In this document: in pieces, positions 12,361 through 24,270 of the stretch | How the letters are laid out: each line of letters starts with the position of its first letter | Position numbering within the stretch: position 1 is the stretch's first letter | DNA from: Vicia villosa | Lineage: Eukaryota > Streptophyta > Magnoliopsida > Fabales > Fabaceae | Length of the DNA stretch: 64,000 bases | Assembly (NCBI RefSeq): GCF_029867415.1 | Contig: NW_026705191.1 | Coordinates: 397,265 to 461,264, forward strand | Reading direction: 5' to 3' | Notes under the pieces: model-generated | Database searches by the model: none | Told to the model about the DNA's origin: nothing | What the model saw: the letters and a program-made list of their open reading frames with translations, nothing else | Program-made: the position numbers and the translations under genes

Positions 12361-13836
12361 CATGTTTTTGTACGGAGAGAAAAGAGTCGGGCAACCAGCC
12401 TCCTCCTGCATCTGGATAGGCCGTACCGGATGCACCACCTACAGCTTCTGGTGTTTCTGCTGCTACTCCTACTACTTCGTCCTCCCATAGCAGGCGGGAT
12501 TCTCCAGTCCATCCTTCTCCATCCCCGTCCTCCCGCAGACGCACCTCTCCACCGACACCATTTGAGGCGGGAGATACCTCTGGTTCTCATGCGACACCAA
12601 AGAGGAGGTGTTGGTTGAGATGTTGGGAGTTATCCCTGAGAGTGCTCTGGGAGATATTAATAAAACCTGAGGTAGTCACGTCAGGTACAGTTATTTGACT
12701 CAGGTGCTCGAGGATGAGATACGGTATGTACGAGAGGCTGGTGGTGATGCGAGCATGTTACCATTCACAGGAGGTATGTTGGGCATACCTTTCGTATGTT
12801 ATTGACACATAGATTTTTATGGACCCTAGTGCCACTTACACTGATATCATGTACCTCCGTTTTTTGATGATTTTGAGACGATCCACCAGTGGAACTAGGG
12901 GGCTGCTTGCCTGGTATACTTGTATACGAAGTTGGATGAAGGGATTAAGTGGAATACGAAGCAGATAATCGGCAGCATGTCACTCGTGACGGTATAACTT
13001 ATTTTTCTTTGTGGCCTTTGTTAACTATTTTGATTCGAGAAACTAACTATTTAATTTTCTTATTTCAAGGATGGATCCTACGATACTTCCCCCGCATCTC
13101 GGGTGGGTCACTTGCGGAGGGTTATACTAAAGATAAGCCTTGTGCCTGCGCATACGACCCTCTCTGAGGGAACCGGGTGGTAGAGTCGTTTCGGTTGTAC
13201 ATTGACCGATTGGCACATGAGGACGTATATTTCTCTTCATATGTCGACTACTGTGAGACGATACCATTTGACGAGGTTGCACTATTTACGGGTTGGTTGG
13301 CTTGTAGAATTCGCAAGACGGCTGCCTATATGTCTGAGCGGGTGATGCATCAGTTCGGGTTCACCAGACCATTCCACGGGATCCTATTGTATCTGCTACT
13401 CCAACTGTGAAACGGAGGAATATGGATGATCTGTTTGATGATTTTGAGAATCATCTTGTTCCTGAGGAGGCCAGGAGTACCGTAGCACTAGACGACTAGA
13501 GCTACGAGTAAAGTTACATGATATGGTTCTTTCGCATGTCCCATCCATACATGATACAAGATTCTCCAGGGAACCCACCGAGGCCAGTTCATCAGGAGAT
13601 CCTAGAGGAGGAGCATGCTAGGGCCGATCATGCGACTGACGTGTTGCCCAGGTGTCATCGTATCATGGATCTTGCGTAGGATAGTATTGACAGAGGTTTG
13701 TTTCTTGATAGATCCGATGCTAGACGTGTTCTGGGTGCCATCTTGGCGGAGGCTCAGGAGGCTATGATTTTTAGGAGGCAGCGGAGGGACGTCTCGAGTG
13801 TGACAGACCGACTCATCATGCGCCATACCTTGTAGT
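12361..13836 (+). pseudogene. Plant mobile domain (PMD) protein relic, element A
   Basis: Fragments of a PMD (MAIN/MAIL1-like, 'phosphatase 7 long form' type) protein can be followed in the plus strand. There is a Ser/Pro/Arg-rich leader (12361-12610), VEMLGVIPESALGDINKT (~12612), LYTKLDEGIKWNTKQIIGSM (~12920) and a probable intron at ~12990-13070. After it come WILRYFPRISGGSLAEGYTK (~13075), SFRLYIDRLAHEDVYFSSY (~13186), FDEVALFTGWLA (~13270), MDDLFDDFENHLVPEEA (~13424) and DVLPRCHRIMDLA (~13640). Several stops (near 12668, 12804, 13165 and 13675) break it. PMD proteins occur both as host silencing factors and as domains captured by transposons. The terminal word arrays and degeneracy favour a mobile-element copy. 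Confidence 0.8.
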
Positions 13837-13891
13837 TTTTGTTGATTTTTTGTTATTTGATTGTAGTTTTTTGTTATTGTATTTTGTTATT

Positions 13892-13893
<2 letters not shown>

Positions 13894-13923
<30 letters not shown>
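13894..13923. repeat. (AT)n microsatellite
   Basis: A short AT dinucleotide tract downstream of the PMD relic. Confidence 0.9.
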
Positions 13924-13926
<3 letters not shown>

Positions 13927-14000
13927 TTTTTTCAATTATACAGTTATTTGTATTTAGTGTGAATCAACCGTAAATATATTAAAGCTAAAAAAGACATGTA

Positions 14001-14136
14001 TTGCCGAAAATGTTTCTGCAATTGGTAACAGCAGAATCAGAAATATATTGCCGGTTTAAAATCACAAATATATTTTCGGTTTTCAATCAATTTTAACAAA
14101 AAAAAAATAATCGCATAGGAAGTATACTTCCAATTT
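14001..14136. repeat. Palindromic words, 3' side of PMD element A
   Basis: Four words at about 14001-14025, 14035-14057, 14058-14083 and 14109-14135. Examples are aatcagaaatatattgccgg and cgcataggaagtatacttcc. They are related to the upstream pair in sequence and in imperfect dyad symmetry. Confidence 0.6.
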
Positions 14137-14139
14137 TAA

Positions 14140-15740
14140 TGGGACATTTTAGAAATTGCAAAGAATCTTTCTTTTGTACATGAACTAGAATGAAAAAATC
14201 CCAAATAAAAAAAAAAAAACAGTATTAAAAGATCCCTCAAATATAGGAAGTTTTGGAAAATGTGCTTCAGATCGTGCATTTTGATATATAAAAAATACAT
14301 TAACAAAAGTATGATTTAAGTAGAGTATTCTAACTAATAAAATAGAGTATTTTAAATGAAGAGAATTTTAATATATTTTAATATATGAGTTTAATGGAGA
14401 TTTTAGTTTTACAATATCATTAAATAAAAATATATTATTTCATCATGTCATATAAATTAATTAAAAAATTCAATCTAACTTAATAGAATAAAGGATCATC
14501 ACTAGTTGGTAGTGTAAAAGTATTAATCTATTTTTTCCTTAAAATATATAAAACGCGCTAATAAAAATGAGCTACTATTAATTCCTTTTTCTTTAAAAAC
14601 TGCACCTATCCAAAATTTGACACTGAAAAAAAAAAGCATAAATTTAGTCTAAACCTATCGATCCAAAAGACAAAATACAATGTGTGTTATTTTCTAGATT
14701 TACCAAAATATATTACATGTGAGAAGTGGGAAAATAAAAAAATTTATCATCTAAAATTATAAAATTTTATCCTTACTCTGACAATTATCTCTACTTCTAT
14801 AATTTATTTAATTTTACCAAAATATTTTTGAATTATATCTGAAAAAGACTGAAATTTTTTTTTTAAAAATTATATATCAGATGATTTATGGGTAAATTAT
14901 CCAATGATTACAGCAAAAATACATTTAAACAACAGTTAAAAACTATAGCATAAAATAAATAAAATCATTGTCTACTCCGTCAAGATCTCTAGAAATCTTT
15001 TTACTCAGTCGTCCGATCTATATAAAAAAAACTTATAATAAAGTTGTTTTGTTAAAATTATAATATCATATGATGAACATATATAACCTTATTAGAATAC
15101 TTGATTTTAACTTATCAGGTGAAGAGAAACTGTTTATCGAAATTCTTTAAGTAACGTTCTCCGATATGTTGTGTAAGAATACACAAAATTTTAATCCAAA
15201 AATAATTAATAATTAAATCAAAATATATAATTAAATTATTTTGAAAAATGTAGGGTAGAAGATAATTGTTGGGTACAAAGTAAAGTTTTAAGAAAATAAG
15301 CTTTCAGATAAAAACAAATTCTTGGGTGAAGAAAATATAGCCCAATAACATTTTTTTGTTTACAAAAGCCCAATAACTTTCTTACAAATATAGCCCAAAC
15401 ATTAGGCGCTAACCCAAAATAAAGACTCAAACATTCTGTCTTGTATGAGCTTTACTTTTTTATTAATTATTTCACCTTTGATCATAAAAAAAAAAAACTA
15501 CTAAAAAAAGGTTTCTTATTGTCATCTCCAATTCTTAGGTAAAAGATTTTTCTTCAAGTAAATGACAATAAATTTAGGCACATTTAATATTTTTATTTTA
15601 AAATTATCTGTGTGTTAATAATTTAATATTTTTAATGAATAACAATTTAATTAAGACTATATTAATAATTGTGTTATCGTGTGAAATCAATAAAATTAAT
15701 TATGCTTAACTATCCTTCTTAATAATTGTGTTTAAAAATA
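14140..15740. other. AT-rich intergenic stretch
   Basis: No gene or bounded element was recognised. A 64-codon open frame at 15236-15430 shows no domain. Confidence 0.45.
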
Positions 15741-15790
15741 TCCGAAAAATTATGATGACCCTATCAACAACAATATATTTCTTTTAAGAA
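15741..15790 (+). repeat. Dispersed ~48-bp repeat, copy 1
   Basis: The phrase aaaaattatgatgaccctat, followed by caacaacaatatatttcttt, recurs with few changes at 19832-19879 and 19883-19928. The repeats are direct and bracket about 4.1 kb. Their origin is not known. Confidence 0.7.
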
Positions 15791-15867
15791 TACTAGTTTA
15801 TAACCCGCGCTAGTATATAATTCGCGCGTTGCGTGGTTGATCTATAATATATTATTGTCATTGTATA

Positions 15868-16016
15868 TAACATTTTTTTTTTTGATACTAGGGAGGGCAT
15901 ACGCCCCCAAGAAAAAACTACGCAACGATTAACCTAGGAGTAGCAATACCCCTGACATCGCTATCATAACTCTCCTTAATCAACTCCGGACATTCGTCGA
16001 AGACTCTAAGATCCAT
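15868..16016 (-). mobile_element. LINE 3'-end fragment
   Basis: A T-run at 15870-15883 is the reverse of a poly(A) tail. Just inside it, the minus strand encodes the C-terminal tail DSDVRGIATPRLIVA, clearly related to DADVRGSVTPRFVAV at the end of the RNase H domain of the LINE at 50.8 kb. It is a severely 5'-truncated L1-type insertion. A palindromic cgcgcgttgcg segment lies just outside, near 15830. Confidence 0.7.
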
Positions 16017-17202
16017 TTTAAACAATACAATATTGTTATTATATTCATTATTATGACTATAAAATCTAGAAAAAATATATATTAAATGATCATAAATCAA
16101 TGTCATACATTTATATACACACGATTATGAATATAATAATAAAAATAATTAGTTAATTTAATAATTGATTAAAATTTGTATTAAGATAATAAGTGACTGA
16201 ATAAATATAAATAAATGATAGAAGTTATAGAGTAGAAAGAAAGCAGGTGAAAATTTTAATAGTTATATTTATATATTTATTCAATCAATGACATTTTTAA
16301 ATTATTAACTTTTGGTATTATATTGGATTTACTCTAATTTTATAACCTTTCACTATCCTCCTCCTAACTATTAACTTTTTATATTTTTCATAAATTTTAA
16401 ATTATTCATTGATATATACATTTCATTATTATTATTACTATAAAATATTTTGAAAATATATTTTTTATTATTATTAATTTTAAAGTAATGAGGATTCATT
16501 TTACAGTTTCATAATAATGTAATGATCAGTTGTAACTAAATTTATTATAATCAATATAAAAGTTCTAATATTTAAGTTTATAAAATAAATTAATTAATAA
16601 TTGAGAAAAGGAGATTTTGAATATGTAATATTTTTTGTTTTTTTTTTGTTAAAATATCAGGTCATATATTGTAAGACCCTTTTCTTAAAATGAAATATTA
16701 TATAATACTCTTAAATTTATAGAACAATAATGCTCTATAACTATTCTTTTCATCTTTAAGCAATTTTAAGGGTCAATAGTCAAATTAAAATTTTTAATAT
16801 TTAAATTTATAAATTAATAGTGTTGTAGAATTATATTATACGAAAACGTGATACATAATCAATAAATAAGAAAAAAAACAACTAATCATTAAGAAACGTC
16901 AATTAAGTAAAATATTCTATTTTTTAAATTAATTTTTATCATTAAATTTGAAGCATTGATGGTTCAATTAAACAATTTTTAATAATAGTTCAATGGAGAG
17001 TTTTCAATATAATATTATTTTTATTAAAAAGACTTTTAATCCATTAAATTAAAATATTAATTTTTTAGATAAAAAAACAAAAATTTAAAATTGCTATTAC
17101 AATGACACAACATCATGGCAACCTTAAATTTAGAAATCATAAATGGAAGAAGGAAATTAAAAAAAAATAATCATCTAATTGGTATGGTAATATGTGTATC
17201 TT
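16017..17202. other. AT-rich intergenic stretch
   Basis: Nothing recognised. Confidence 0.45.
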
Positions 17203-17218
17203 AAATTATAGTTATTAT
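17203..17218. other. 16-bp target-site duplication, left copy
   Basis: aaattatagttattat is repeated exactly at 17886-17901, immediately after the A-rich tail of the LINE. Confidence 0.9.
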
Positions 17219-17885
17219 GCCTGCTGACTTGAAGCAAGACATCAGTAGAAATGTGACTGCCTACAAAACCAGTATTGAGCTCAACAGAAATCTTCAGAAG
17301 CACAAGAAAGTCTCTCAGCTGGTTTGTTGGAGACCTCCTCAAGAGGATTGGTACACCCTTAACACGGATGGTACTGTCAAGAATAATCTGGCTGCAGGTT
17401 GTGGTGGTACAATACGAGATCATACAAGCCAATGACGTGGGGGATTTTCTCATAATATGGGGTCGGGTTTGATAATTGAAGCTGAACTTAAAGTTGTTTT
17501 TATTGGTCTTGATTTAGCTTATGATCAAGGTTGTCGAAGAATTCTTCTCCAAGTGGATAACAAAGTGGTCCACGATGCTATTAATAGGAATGCTCCTATC
17601 CAAAACTCCTGCAAATTTTACCTCAACTCTGTGTTGCAGCTTCTCAACAGAGATTGGGTAGTCAAAACTACTCATATATACAGAGAAGCGAACAAGACGA
17701 TAGATGCTCTAGCTAATCTTAGCCTTGGTCACGAGAAGGGTACTCTTCTTTATGATAGCTGCCCAATGGAGGTTGCTCAGGCCTATTTGTCGGACCTGGC
17801 GGGGGAATCTTCTCCCTGCGTTTTTTGCGTATAGTTGTTTTGTTTCGGGCTCTTTAGCCCTCCCTTTTATCAAAAAAATAAAAAT
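17219..17885 (+). mobile_element. 5'-truncated L1-type LINE (RNase H end) with 16-bp TSD
   Basis: A 667-bp insertion bounded by a perfect 16-bp target duplication and ending in an A-rich tail (aaaaaaataaaaata). It holds only the last domain of the LINE polyprotein. The long TSD plus A-tail and 5' truncation is diagnostic of target-primed reverse transcription. Confidence 0.92.
17220..17834 (+). pseudogene. RNase H domain of LINE ORF2, one stop
   Basis: Plant LINE-type RNase H. The catalytic carboxylates are visible: D in LNTDGTV, E in IEAELKVV, D in LQVDNKVV and D in IDALANL. The frame runs from 17220 to 17834 with one stop, TGA at 17433. It sits where the family has a conserved Trp in a GxWxxGFS-type motif, so it is a TGG-to-TGA change. 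Otherwise the frame is intact, indicating a relatively young insertion. Confidence 0.88.
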
Positions 17886-17901
17886 AAATTATAGTTATTA
17901 T

Positions 17902-19020
17902 ATAAATATGACTATCTAAATGATTGCGAAACTCATATATTTCAAAATTTATTCTAAGGTTGTTATTCGTATAAGTGAATCAATATTTCAAATTGAATGA
18001 CCAATAAATTTATGTGCATCTTTATTACTACAACAATAAAGAACTTTTTTTTTTGACAAAATAACAATAAAGAACTTATATCAAAATAAACATGATTTTA
18101 ATGATTAAAATAAAAATTAGAATTTATACTATAGAAGAAAATTCGAATTTATATCCAAACGAAGGTATAAGTAGTATCATTTTAGAATTGCGAAGAAATA
18201 GGAAGGAAACTAAACTAAAAAATAAAAATATCTTAATATAAACATATGTATTATAGTTTCTAGATTTTAGATTTTCCGGATGATTGCAAGAGACATATTT
18301 TAATAATCGTTCTAAGATTGTTAGTTGTAGGAGCTTGTGCCGATTAGACCCTCTTTCAAATTGCAAAACCTACAAAATAATAATAAAAAATTATATTACA
18401 CAATATGAATATGATTATGAAATAAATTTGAATATGATCAAAATAATATTTATAAAATAAATTTAAATATATCCAAAATAATAAAATAAAATTTATTCGT
18501 AAAAATATGGACATGATATAGAGTTGAGTAGATGTAAAAATAAAAGATGGATTCTTTCAAAAGCTTTTGGATTAGTTAAAGATAGAAAAAACAATTCTCT
18601 TTTCGAATCGGTGTAGAATAGTTGACTCATTCATTCCATGCTTTGTCAGGTTATTCATCAAATTCTAAAAAAAGAAAGTGAGAGGAATTTAACTATTTAA
18701 GGAAGACAGGGGGGCACATTTATGCGTTTCAAAATAATAACTTAATATTATAATGGGACATTTCATAAAACTATTCATTTTGTAAACATTAATTTTTACA
18801 ATAATTAAATAATAATATAATTAAAAAATTTGTAACCGATTTTTGTTCTAAAAATAAACTATAACTAAAATACAATATAATGATGATAACATTAAAAACT
18901 AATAATAAAAAATTTAAATAAATTAATTATTATTATTGAAACACATTTTTTTTAAAAATAAATTCAGTAAGAATAAAATTATTTGTTACTTTTAAATAGA
19001 TTTTAAATTACTTCATTTTT
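17902..19020. other. AT-rich intergenic stretch
   Basis: No gene recognised. The open frame at 18124-18366 has no domain. Confidence 0.45.
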
Positions 19021-19023
19021 CAA

Positions 19024-19490
19024 AAATATTTGTAAAACGGTTATTAAAAACTTTATTGATAGTAACAAAAATAATAGGAAATCTATCTTTTTAAAATAAT
19101 ATAATTATAATGTAAATAAAATTAAAATTTATAATAGGAAATTAATTATTAGATCAAAATGTATCTTTTTAATTTTTTATTTAATAAAATTGAAACTAAA
19201 AAAAACACACATTATGATATATTATTCATTACAAAATTACATCATTTTTTAAAAAATATTTGTAAAACGGTCATTAAAATCTTTATTGATCGTATCAAAA
19301 AGATATTATTTGTAAATTTTAAGAATAAAATAATATATTTATAATTTAAATAAAATTAAAATTTATAGTAATAAATTAATTAATTATTAGATCAAAATTT
19401 ACCTTTTTTAACGCTTTATTTAATAAAATTAATAAATTTAAACTCACAAAGAAAAACTCATCATAATATATTATTTATTATTAAAAAAAT
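19024..19490. repeat. Diverged ~230-bp tandem duplication
   Basis: aatatttgtaaaacggt at 19025 recurs at 19255. The following ~200 bases (ctttattgat..., aaataaaattaaaattta, attagatcaaaat, tttatttaataaaatt) keep the same order in both copies, with period about 230. Copies are diverged and non-coding. Confidence 0.75.
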
Positions 19491-19602
19491 TGTTTTTTAT
19501 TTCTTCGCTATTATAAATTAATTTGATTGTTAAAATGACTTTGTATAATTTAATCCATACTATTATTATTATAGTTTTTATTTTATTTTTTATTGCTATG
19601 GC

Positions 19603-19788
19603 TCAATCTTATTATTATTATTATTATTATTTATTATTATAATTATAATTATTAATATTGTCAATTATTAAATAATATTCATTATTTATATTATTATTGT
19701 TGTTATTATTATATTTATTATTTATATTATTATTGTTGTTATTATTATTATTATTATATTTAAAATTATTATTTATTCTTTATTATTG

Positions 19789-19824
<36 letters not shown>

Positions 19825-19828
19825 TAAG
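19603..19828. repeat. Imperfect (TTA)n/(TTG) low-complexity tract
   Basis: About 225 bases of TTA/ATT triplets interrupted by ttgttg and attta blocks. Phrases such as tatattattattgttgttat recur, suggesting internal duplication. Confidence 0.9.
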
Positions 19829-19831
19829 ATT

Positions 19832-19928
19832 TTAAAAATTATGATGATTCTATCAACAACAGTATATTTCTTTTAAGATCATTTGAAAAATTATGATGAT
19901 TCTATATCAACAACAATATATTTCTTTC
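19832..19928 (+). repeat. Dispersed ~48-bp repeat, copies 2 and 3
   Basis: Two tandem copies of the phrase at 15741-15790 (aaaaattatgatgattctat, then caacaacaatatatttctt). Confidence 0.7.
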
Positions 19929-20291
19929 AATTTTTCTTAATAGTAGTGTGTTACGTGAGATAGTGAGGGATGATAAAGAGGTTGAGACATCAGTGGTGTG
20001 TTATTTTCATATTCTTAATTTATTTTTCTTTCCGAGAAATGTTACGAAATGTAACTCAACAAAATGGGTGATCCATCTTATTTAAAAAAGTGGCTGGGTC
20101 TAACCCAATTCTATAAAATTGACTGTTAAGATGATCCCATTTCTATACACATGTTAATAAATATAATAAATAAGTAAAAAAATTAAAACCTTTTGCATAA
20201 AAAATGCTAATCCCAAATAAAAGAGTTTACAAGTCCACAATAACATTCCTATAAAGTGATAATTTATACCAGCATATAAGATAATTTAATT

Positions 20292-20903
20292 TAAGGCTTA
20301 AGTATATTTTTGGTCCCTATAAATATCTTAAGTTTTATTTTTAGTCCCTATTAAAAAATATATATATTTTAGTTTCTATAAAATTTTTATGCATGCAGTA
20401 TAAATATCTTAAGTTTTATTTTTAGTCCCTATTAAAAAATATATATATTTTAGTTTCTATAAAATTTTTATGCATGCAGTTTTAGTCCCTGCTATTTTTT
20501 AAAATTTTAAAAACTGTTTAATTACTCTTAAACTTTTATACTTTTGAATAATTTTTTTCATACGTGTTTAAAATACTATAAAATATTTATTTACTAAATT
20601 ATAGAATTTTTTAAAATGAGAAAAATTAAATATGAATTTTTTAAATTTCAAAAGATAATGATAAAATTAATGCAAATCTCGACTTATAAATCATATTTTG
20701 AGTTCCTTTTTTTTCCGAGTAACTTTTTGTAACGTTTTAAACATGACTGTGAAATAATCATTCAAAAATACACATCAGTTTAACAATAGGACTAAAACTA
20801 CGTGCATAATAATTTTGTGGGGACTAAAACATGTCATTTTTTTAATAGGGACCAAAAACAAAATTTGATAATTTTATAGGGACGAAAAACATATTTAACC
20901 CTT
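20292..20903. mobile_element. Mutator-like MITE with ggtccctataa inverted repeats
   Basis: The left end taaggcttaagtatattttt, then ggtccctataa, matches the inverted right end aagggttaaatatgttttt, then cgtccctataa. aatttaatt flanks both sides (20283-20291 and 20904-20912), a possible 9-bp target duplication as in Mutator elements; AT richness leaves a base of ambiguity. Inside, an 81-bp segment is duplicated in tandem almost perfectly (20320-20400 and 20401-20481). Non-coding. Confidence 0.75.
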
Positions 20904-20925
20904 AATTTAATTGTATATACATTTT

Positions 20926-21327
20926 AGGCTAAATTACATTTTTTTTGTCCCCCTATTTTGTTTGATTCACGAAATTAGTCTCTCTATTTTAAATTCAAAC
21001 AGTTTTGGTCCCTCTATTTTAAATTCAAACAATTTTAGTCACACTCTCATATTTGTTCAAAGAAAATCGATGAGGCTTTTTATTTTTGAACTTATAATTT
21101 CTTCTACAAAGTTCAATAATAGGTTTGTATACAATGATTTGTCATATTTTACAAATAATTTTTCATTTTAAAAAGTGAAAACATCGTTAATTTTAAGTGC
21201 AAAAGAATGAAAGAGGACCAAAACTATTTAAATCTAAAATAGAGGACCAAAACTGTTTAAATTTAAAATAGGAGACCAATTTCGTGAATCAAGGAAAATA
21301 AGGGGACCGAAATTATAAAATAAGCCT
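20926..21327. mobile_element. Fold-back MITE with gattcacgaaattggtctc arms
   Basis: Left arm: aggctaaattacat, gtccccctatttt, ttgattcacgaaattagtctc. Right arm inverted: aggcttatttta, gtccccttatttt, ttgattcacgaaattggtctc. The arms continue as tctattttaaattcaaacag-type repeats for over 100 bases, so the element could form a long hairpin. The LINE at 21333 abuts its right end. Non-coding. Confidence 0.75.
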
Positions 21328-21332
21328 ACATT

Positions 21333-23895
21333 GTTTTTTTTGGTCAGAAGGAGGGCCGAAGCCCGAAAAAAAAAAGAACAAACTACCCAACACCAACACT
21401 AGCCACGACTAAACTTCAGCTGCATTTGCAAAAACTCTGGACTCGCCTGAAAAATATGAATACCAATCTACATGGTTCTGCCATATTTAGCAAGTTCATG
21501 CACACAACCATTCGTTTCCCTCGGAACAAAGGTTACCTCAGCATCACCAATTCTGTCCAACAGTTGGAGAATACCAGTCTCCAAATTTGAAAAGTTTAGA
21601 CCATTTCGCCTAACTTGGATACCACCTTAACAGCTGTTGTGGAATCGGTGTTAATCTCAACCTTCTCTATCCCGGACTCAACCATAATCTTAAGCCCTTC
21701 ATACAAACCCCAAAGTTCCTCCTTAAGCACACTACAATTATCGATGAATTTGGAAAATCCTCTAATCCAATTACCACGCGAGTCACGAATAATACCATCA
21801 CACCCCGTTGTACTATCGTGAGCCCGCGTACCATCCACACTGAGTTTGACGAAAAGCTCTTTCGGAGGCCACCAAGAGTCAACGACATCGGTCGAGTATC
21901 CGTTTTAATCCTAGCATTCACCTTCATAGCCTTCACATACTCATGCATCATATTTTCAATCTGAACAAAAGGATCCGATGGTCGATAATGAGTTGCTATG
22001 TGAATATCCTTGTTCCTCCAAGACCATATCAAGTAGCACCCGATAGCCCATATGTTCTTCCAGTTAGCTTCTTTATGCGGTCTACTCATTACATTTAATC
22101 TGATCCAATCCTTCCAACTAGAGCCATAGAATCCACTCGCAATACTCAACGACACACAGTTTTCCCAGACATTGTATGCCAGCTTACAATCACGCATAGC
22201 ATGCATCTCAAATTCAGAAGTATTACCACACAAAGAGCATGAAGCATCTCCAAGACCACACACACTCTTCCTATAATTAGTCATCAATCGCCTAGGATTA
22301 AGCAACCACAGAAAATGTCGAACCCTTTCAGGAACATGAAGCTTCCAAATAGCTTCCCAAGTATCATGAACTGTAACAGACTCCTTATAATGCATACTCT
22401 TGTACATAATACCGATAGCACACGACCCATTTTCTTCACTAGACACCTTGTACCTATCAGAAGTTTGCTCCATAGCGGGAGGAAGGATCGCAACAATTTT
22501 ATATTTCAAAGAATTTGGAATCCAGGCTTCCATCAGTCCCCAATTCCAGTCACCATCAGTAGTAACCGAATCTCGCACTGTCATACCACTCAACTCCGGT
22601 GGAATATTAAGATTATAGTCCCGAATGTTCTTACCTGACTCCACCCAGCTATCATTCCAAGCATTGATCGAAGTTCCATCACCAATCATCCATTGACTAT
22701 ACTCCTTGAGCTTTGGCATACTGCTAGTGATTGCTTTCCAAATGTGAGAATCGGTTTGCTTGGCCTGCATGCAGCCATGCATAAGAGCGGTCCTATATTT
22801 TCCACGTAAAATGTTACAGCATAAGTCTGATTCATTATTGATTACTTTGCCACCCAACTTCATAATGCAGGCCTGTTTCATAACTCCAAGATCTCTAAGA
22901 CCTAAGTCGCCTTCAGCCTTGGTCCGAGTGATAATCTCCCATTTCACAGCATGAAACTTCTTTGAGGTATCAGTATCACCCCAAATAAAATCCCTCTGCA
23001 ACTTTTGTATGTCATTAATACATGCTTTAGGTAAAAGATTAGGCATCATTGAATAAATTGGAATAGCTTCCATAACGCTCTTAGCAAGAGTAACTCTTCC
23101 GGTGAACGATAAATGACGAGCCTTCCAACTAAACAACTTTCTGGAAATTTGTTCAATCACATAGTTGAAGTCATGTTTTCTTAAGGCTTTTCCCGTGAGG
23201 GGAATACCCAAATAGTTACCAAAACTCTCAACTTCCCGAAAATCTGCTATTTGAACAAGCTTGGCTCTCAGGTTTCTAGAGACGTTATTGGAAAACAAGA
23301 TACTAGACTTATCCTTACTTATCTCTTGACCAGACATATCACAAAAGTTCTGGAGAGTGTTCTTTACATACACCAACTGCTTCTCAGAGGCCTCTCCAAA
23401 AAGTAGAAGGTCATCCGCAAACATCAAGTGCGATACATGATTCCTATGCGTCCCAATATGAATCGGCTTCCATTCTTTATTGTTGACAGCCTACTCAATT
23501 AAGTACGATAATTTATCCATACAAAGAAAGAACAAATACGGAGAGATAGGGTCCTTTTGCCGAATACCACGCTGAGGGTGAAAGAACGCACTCCTTCTCC
23601 CATTCTAATTGACATTAGTCTCCACACTCGAGACTCCGGGCATAATAAGGTTTGACATTTTCTCAGGAAGACCAATCTCAAACAAAGTCCTCCAAATGAA
23701 TTTCCACTTAAGCTTACCATACGCTTTCGCCAAATCAATTTTAATGGCAAAAAATCTTTCTTACCTTTTTTTTTGTTCATACTATGCTTAACTTCCTTCG
23801 CTACAATAATATTGTCATGAATAAATCTTTCTCGGGCAAATCCCGATGGATACGGTGAGACCAACTTAGACATATAAAGATTCAATCTACTCACT
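21333..23895 (-). mobile_element. L1-type LINE, 5' truncated
   Basis: Read on the minus strand, this begins inside the RT domain (~23895) and ends at an oligo-T at 21333 (poly(A) of the element). It contains partial RT, zf-RVT and RNase H domains in LINE order. No target duplication was found at the ends, and the left end abuts a MITE. Confidence 0.88.
21395..23895 (-). pseudogene. LINE ORF2: RT, zf-RVT, RNase H, several frame breaks
   Basis: RT fingers/palm: KLVSPYPSGFARERFIHDNI (~23850), then KIDLAKAY in another frame (~23735), QKDPISPYLF (~23545) and the catalytic box MMFADDLLLF (23427). The longest frame runs 23427 to about 21880. It holds zf-RVT near 22330-22200 (WKLHVPERVRHFLWLL, CSLCGNTSEFEMHAMRDC). 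RNase H follows after a frame change at ~21880: SVDGTRAHDSTTGCDG, KEELWGLYEGL and INTDSTTAVKVV. A further frame change near 21600 leads to VPRETNGCVHELAKYG, where the last catalytic Asp is not preserved. Stops at ~23495 and others. The element cannot retrotranspose. Confidence 0.85.
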
Positions 23896-24067
23896 AAATT
23901 GAATAACTAACTCAGAGAAATAATTATTCAAGATAGTTTATAAATTAAATAACCAACTCACAGAATTAATTATTCAAGAAACCGATCCTTGTTAGTAGTT
24001 GGTAGTTACAACCTGCTATTATAGCATAGTCTTTTTCAAGCACAATAAATGCATCTCCGTTTTGGAT

Positions 24068-24261
24068 GAGTAGAGATCCACTCCATTTCCTAAAAAGAAA
24101 TGGAGGTCCATTATTATAGTTTTGGGTAATTTTGGATGCATAAAGTTAAATAAATAATAAATGTATGTCACATGTCTTAGAAATACGTGTAATATACACA
24201 TAAAACTATAATAATGGACCCTCCATTTCTTCTTTTTAGGAAATGAAGTGGATCTCTACTC
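24068..24261. mobile_element. 194-bp Mutator-like MITE, perfect 9-bp TSD
   Basis: The inverted repeats (gagtagagatccactccatt at left, gagtagagatccacttcatt read inward from the right) extend for about 55 bases through taaaaagaaatggagg and ccattattatagtttt. gttttggat occurs on both sides (24059-24067 and 24262-24270), a 9-bp target duplication typical of Mutator-type transposition. Non-coding. Confidence 0.9.
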
Positions 24262-24270
24262 GTTTTGGAT

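Noticed and set aside
12337..12618. Leu/His-rich plus-strand and Arg-rich minus-strand frames
   Set aside because: Shadows of the Ser/Pro-rich leader of PMD element A in other frames.
22315..22638. 107-codon plus-strand frame
   Set aside because: Antisense shadow of the LINE zf-RVT region on the minus strand.
21333..23905. Target-site duplication of the 21-kb LINE
   Set aside because: The bases left of the T-run (cctacattg) were not found at the 5'-truncated end; no duplication claimed.
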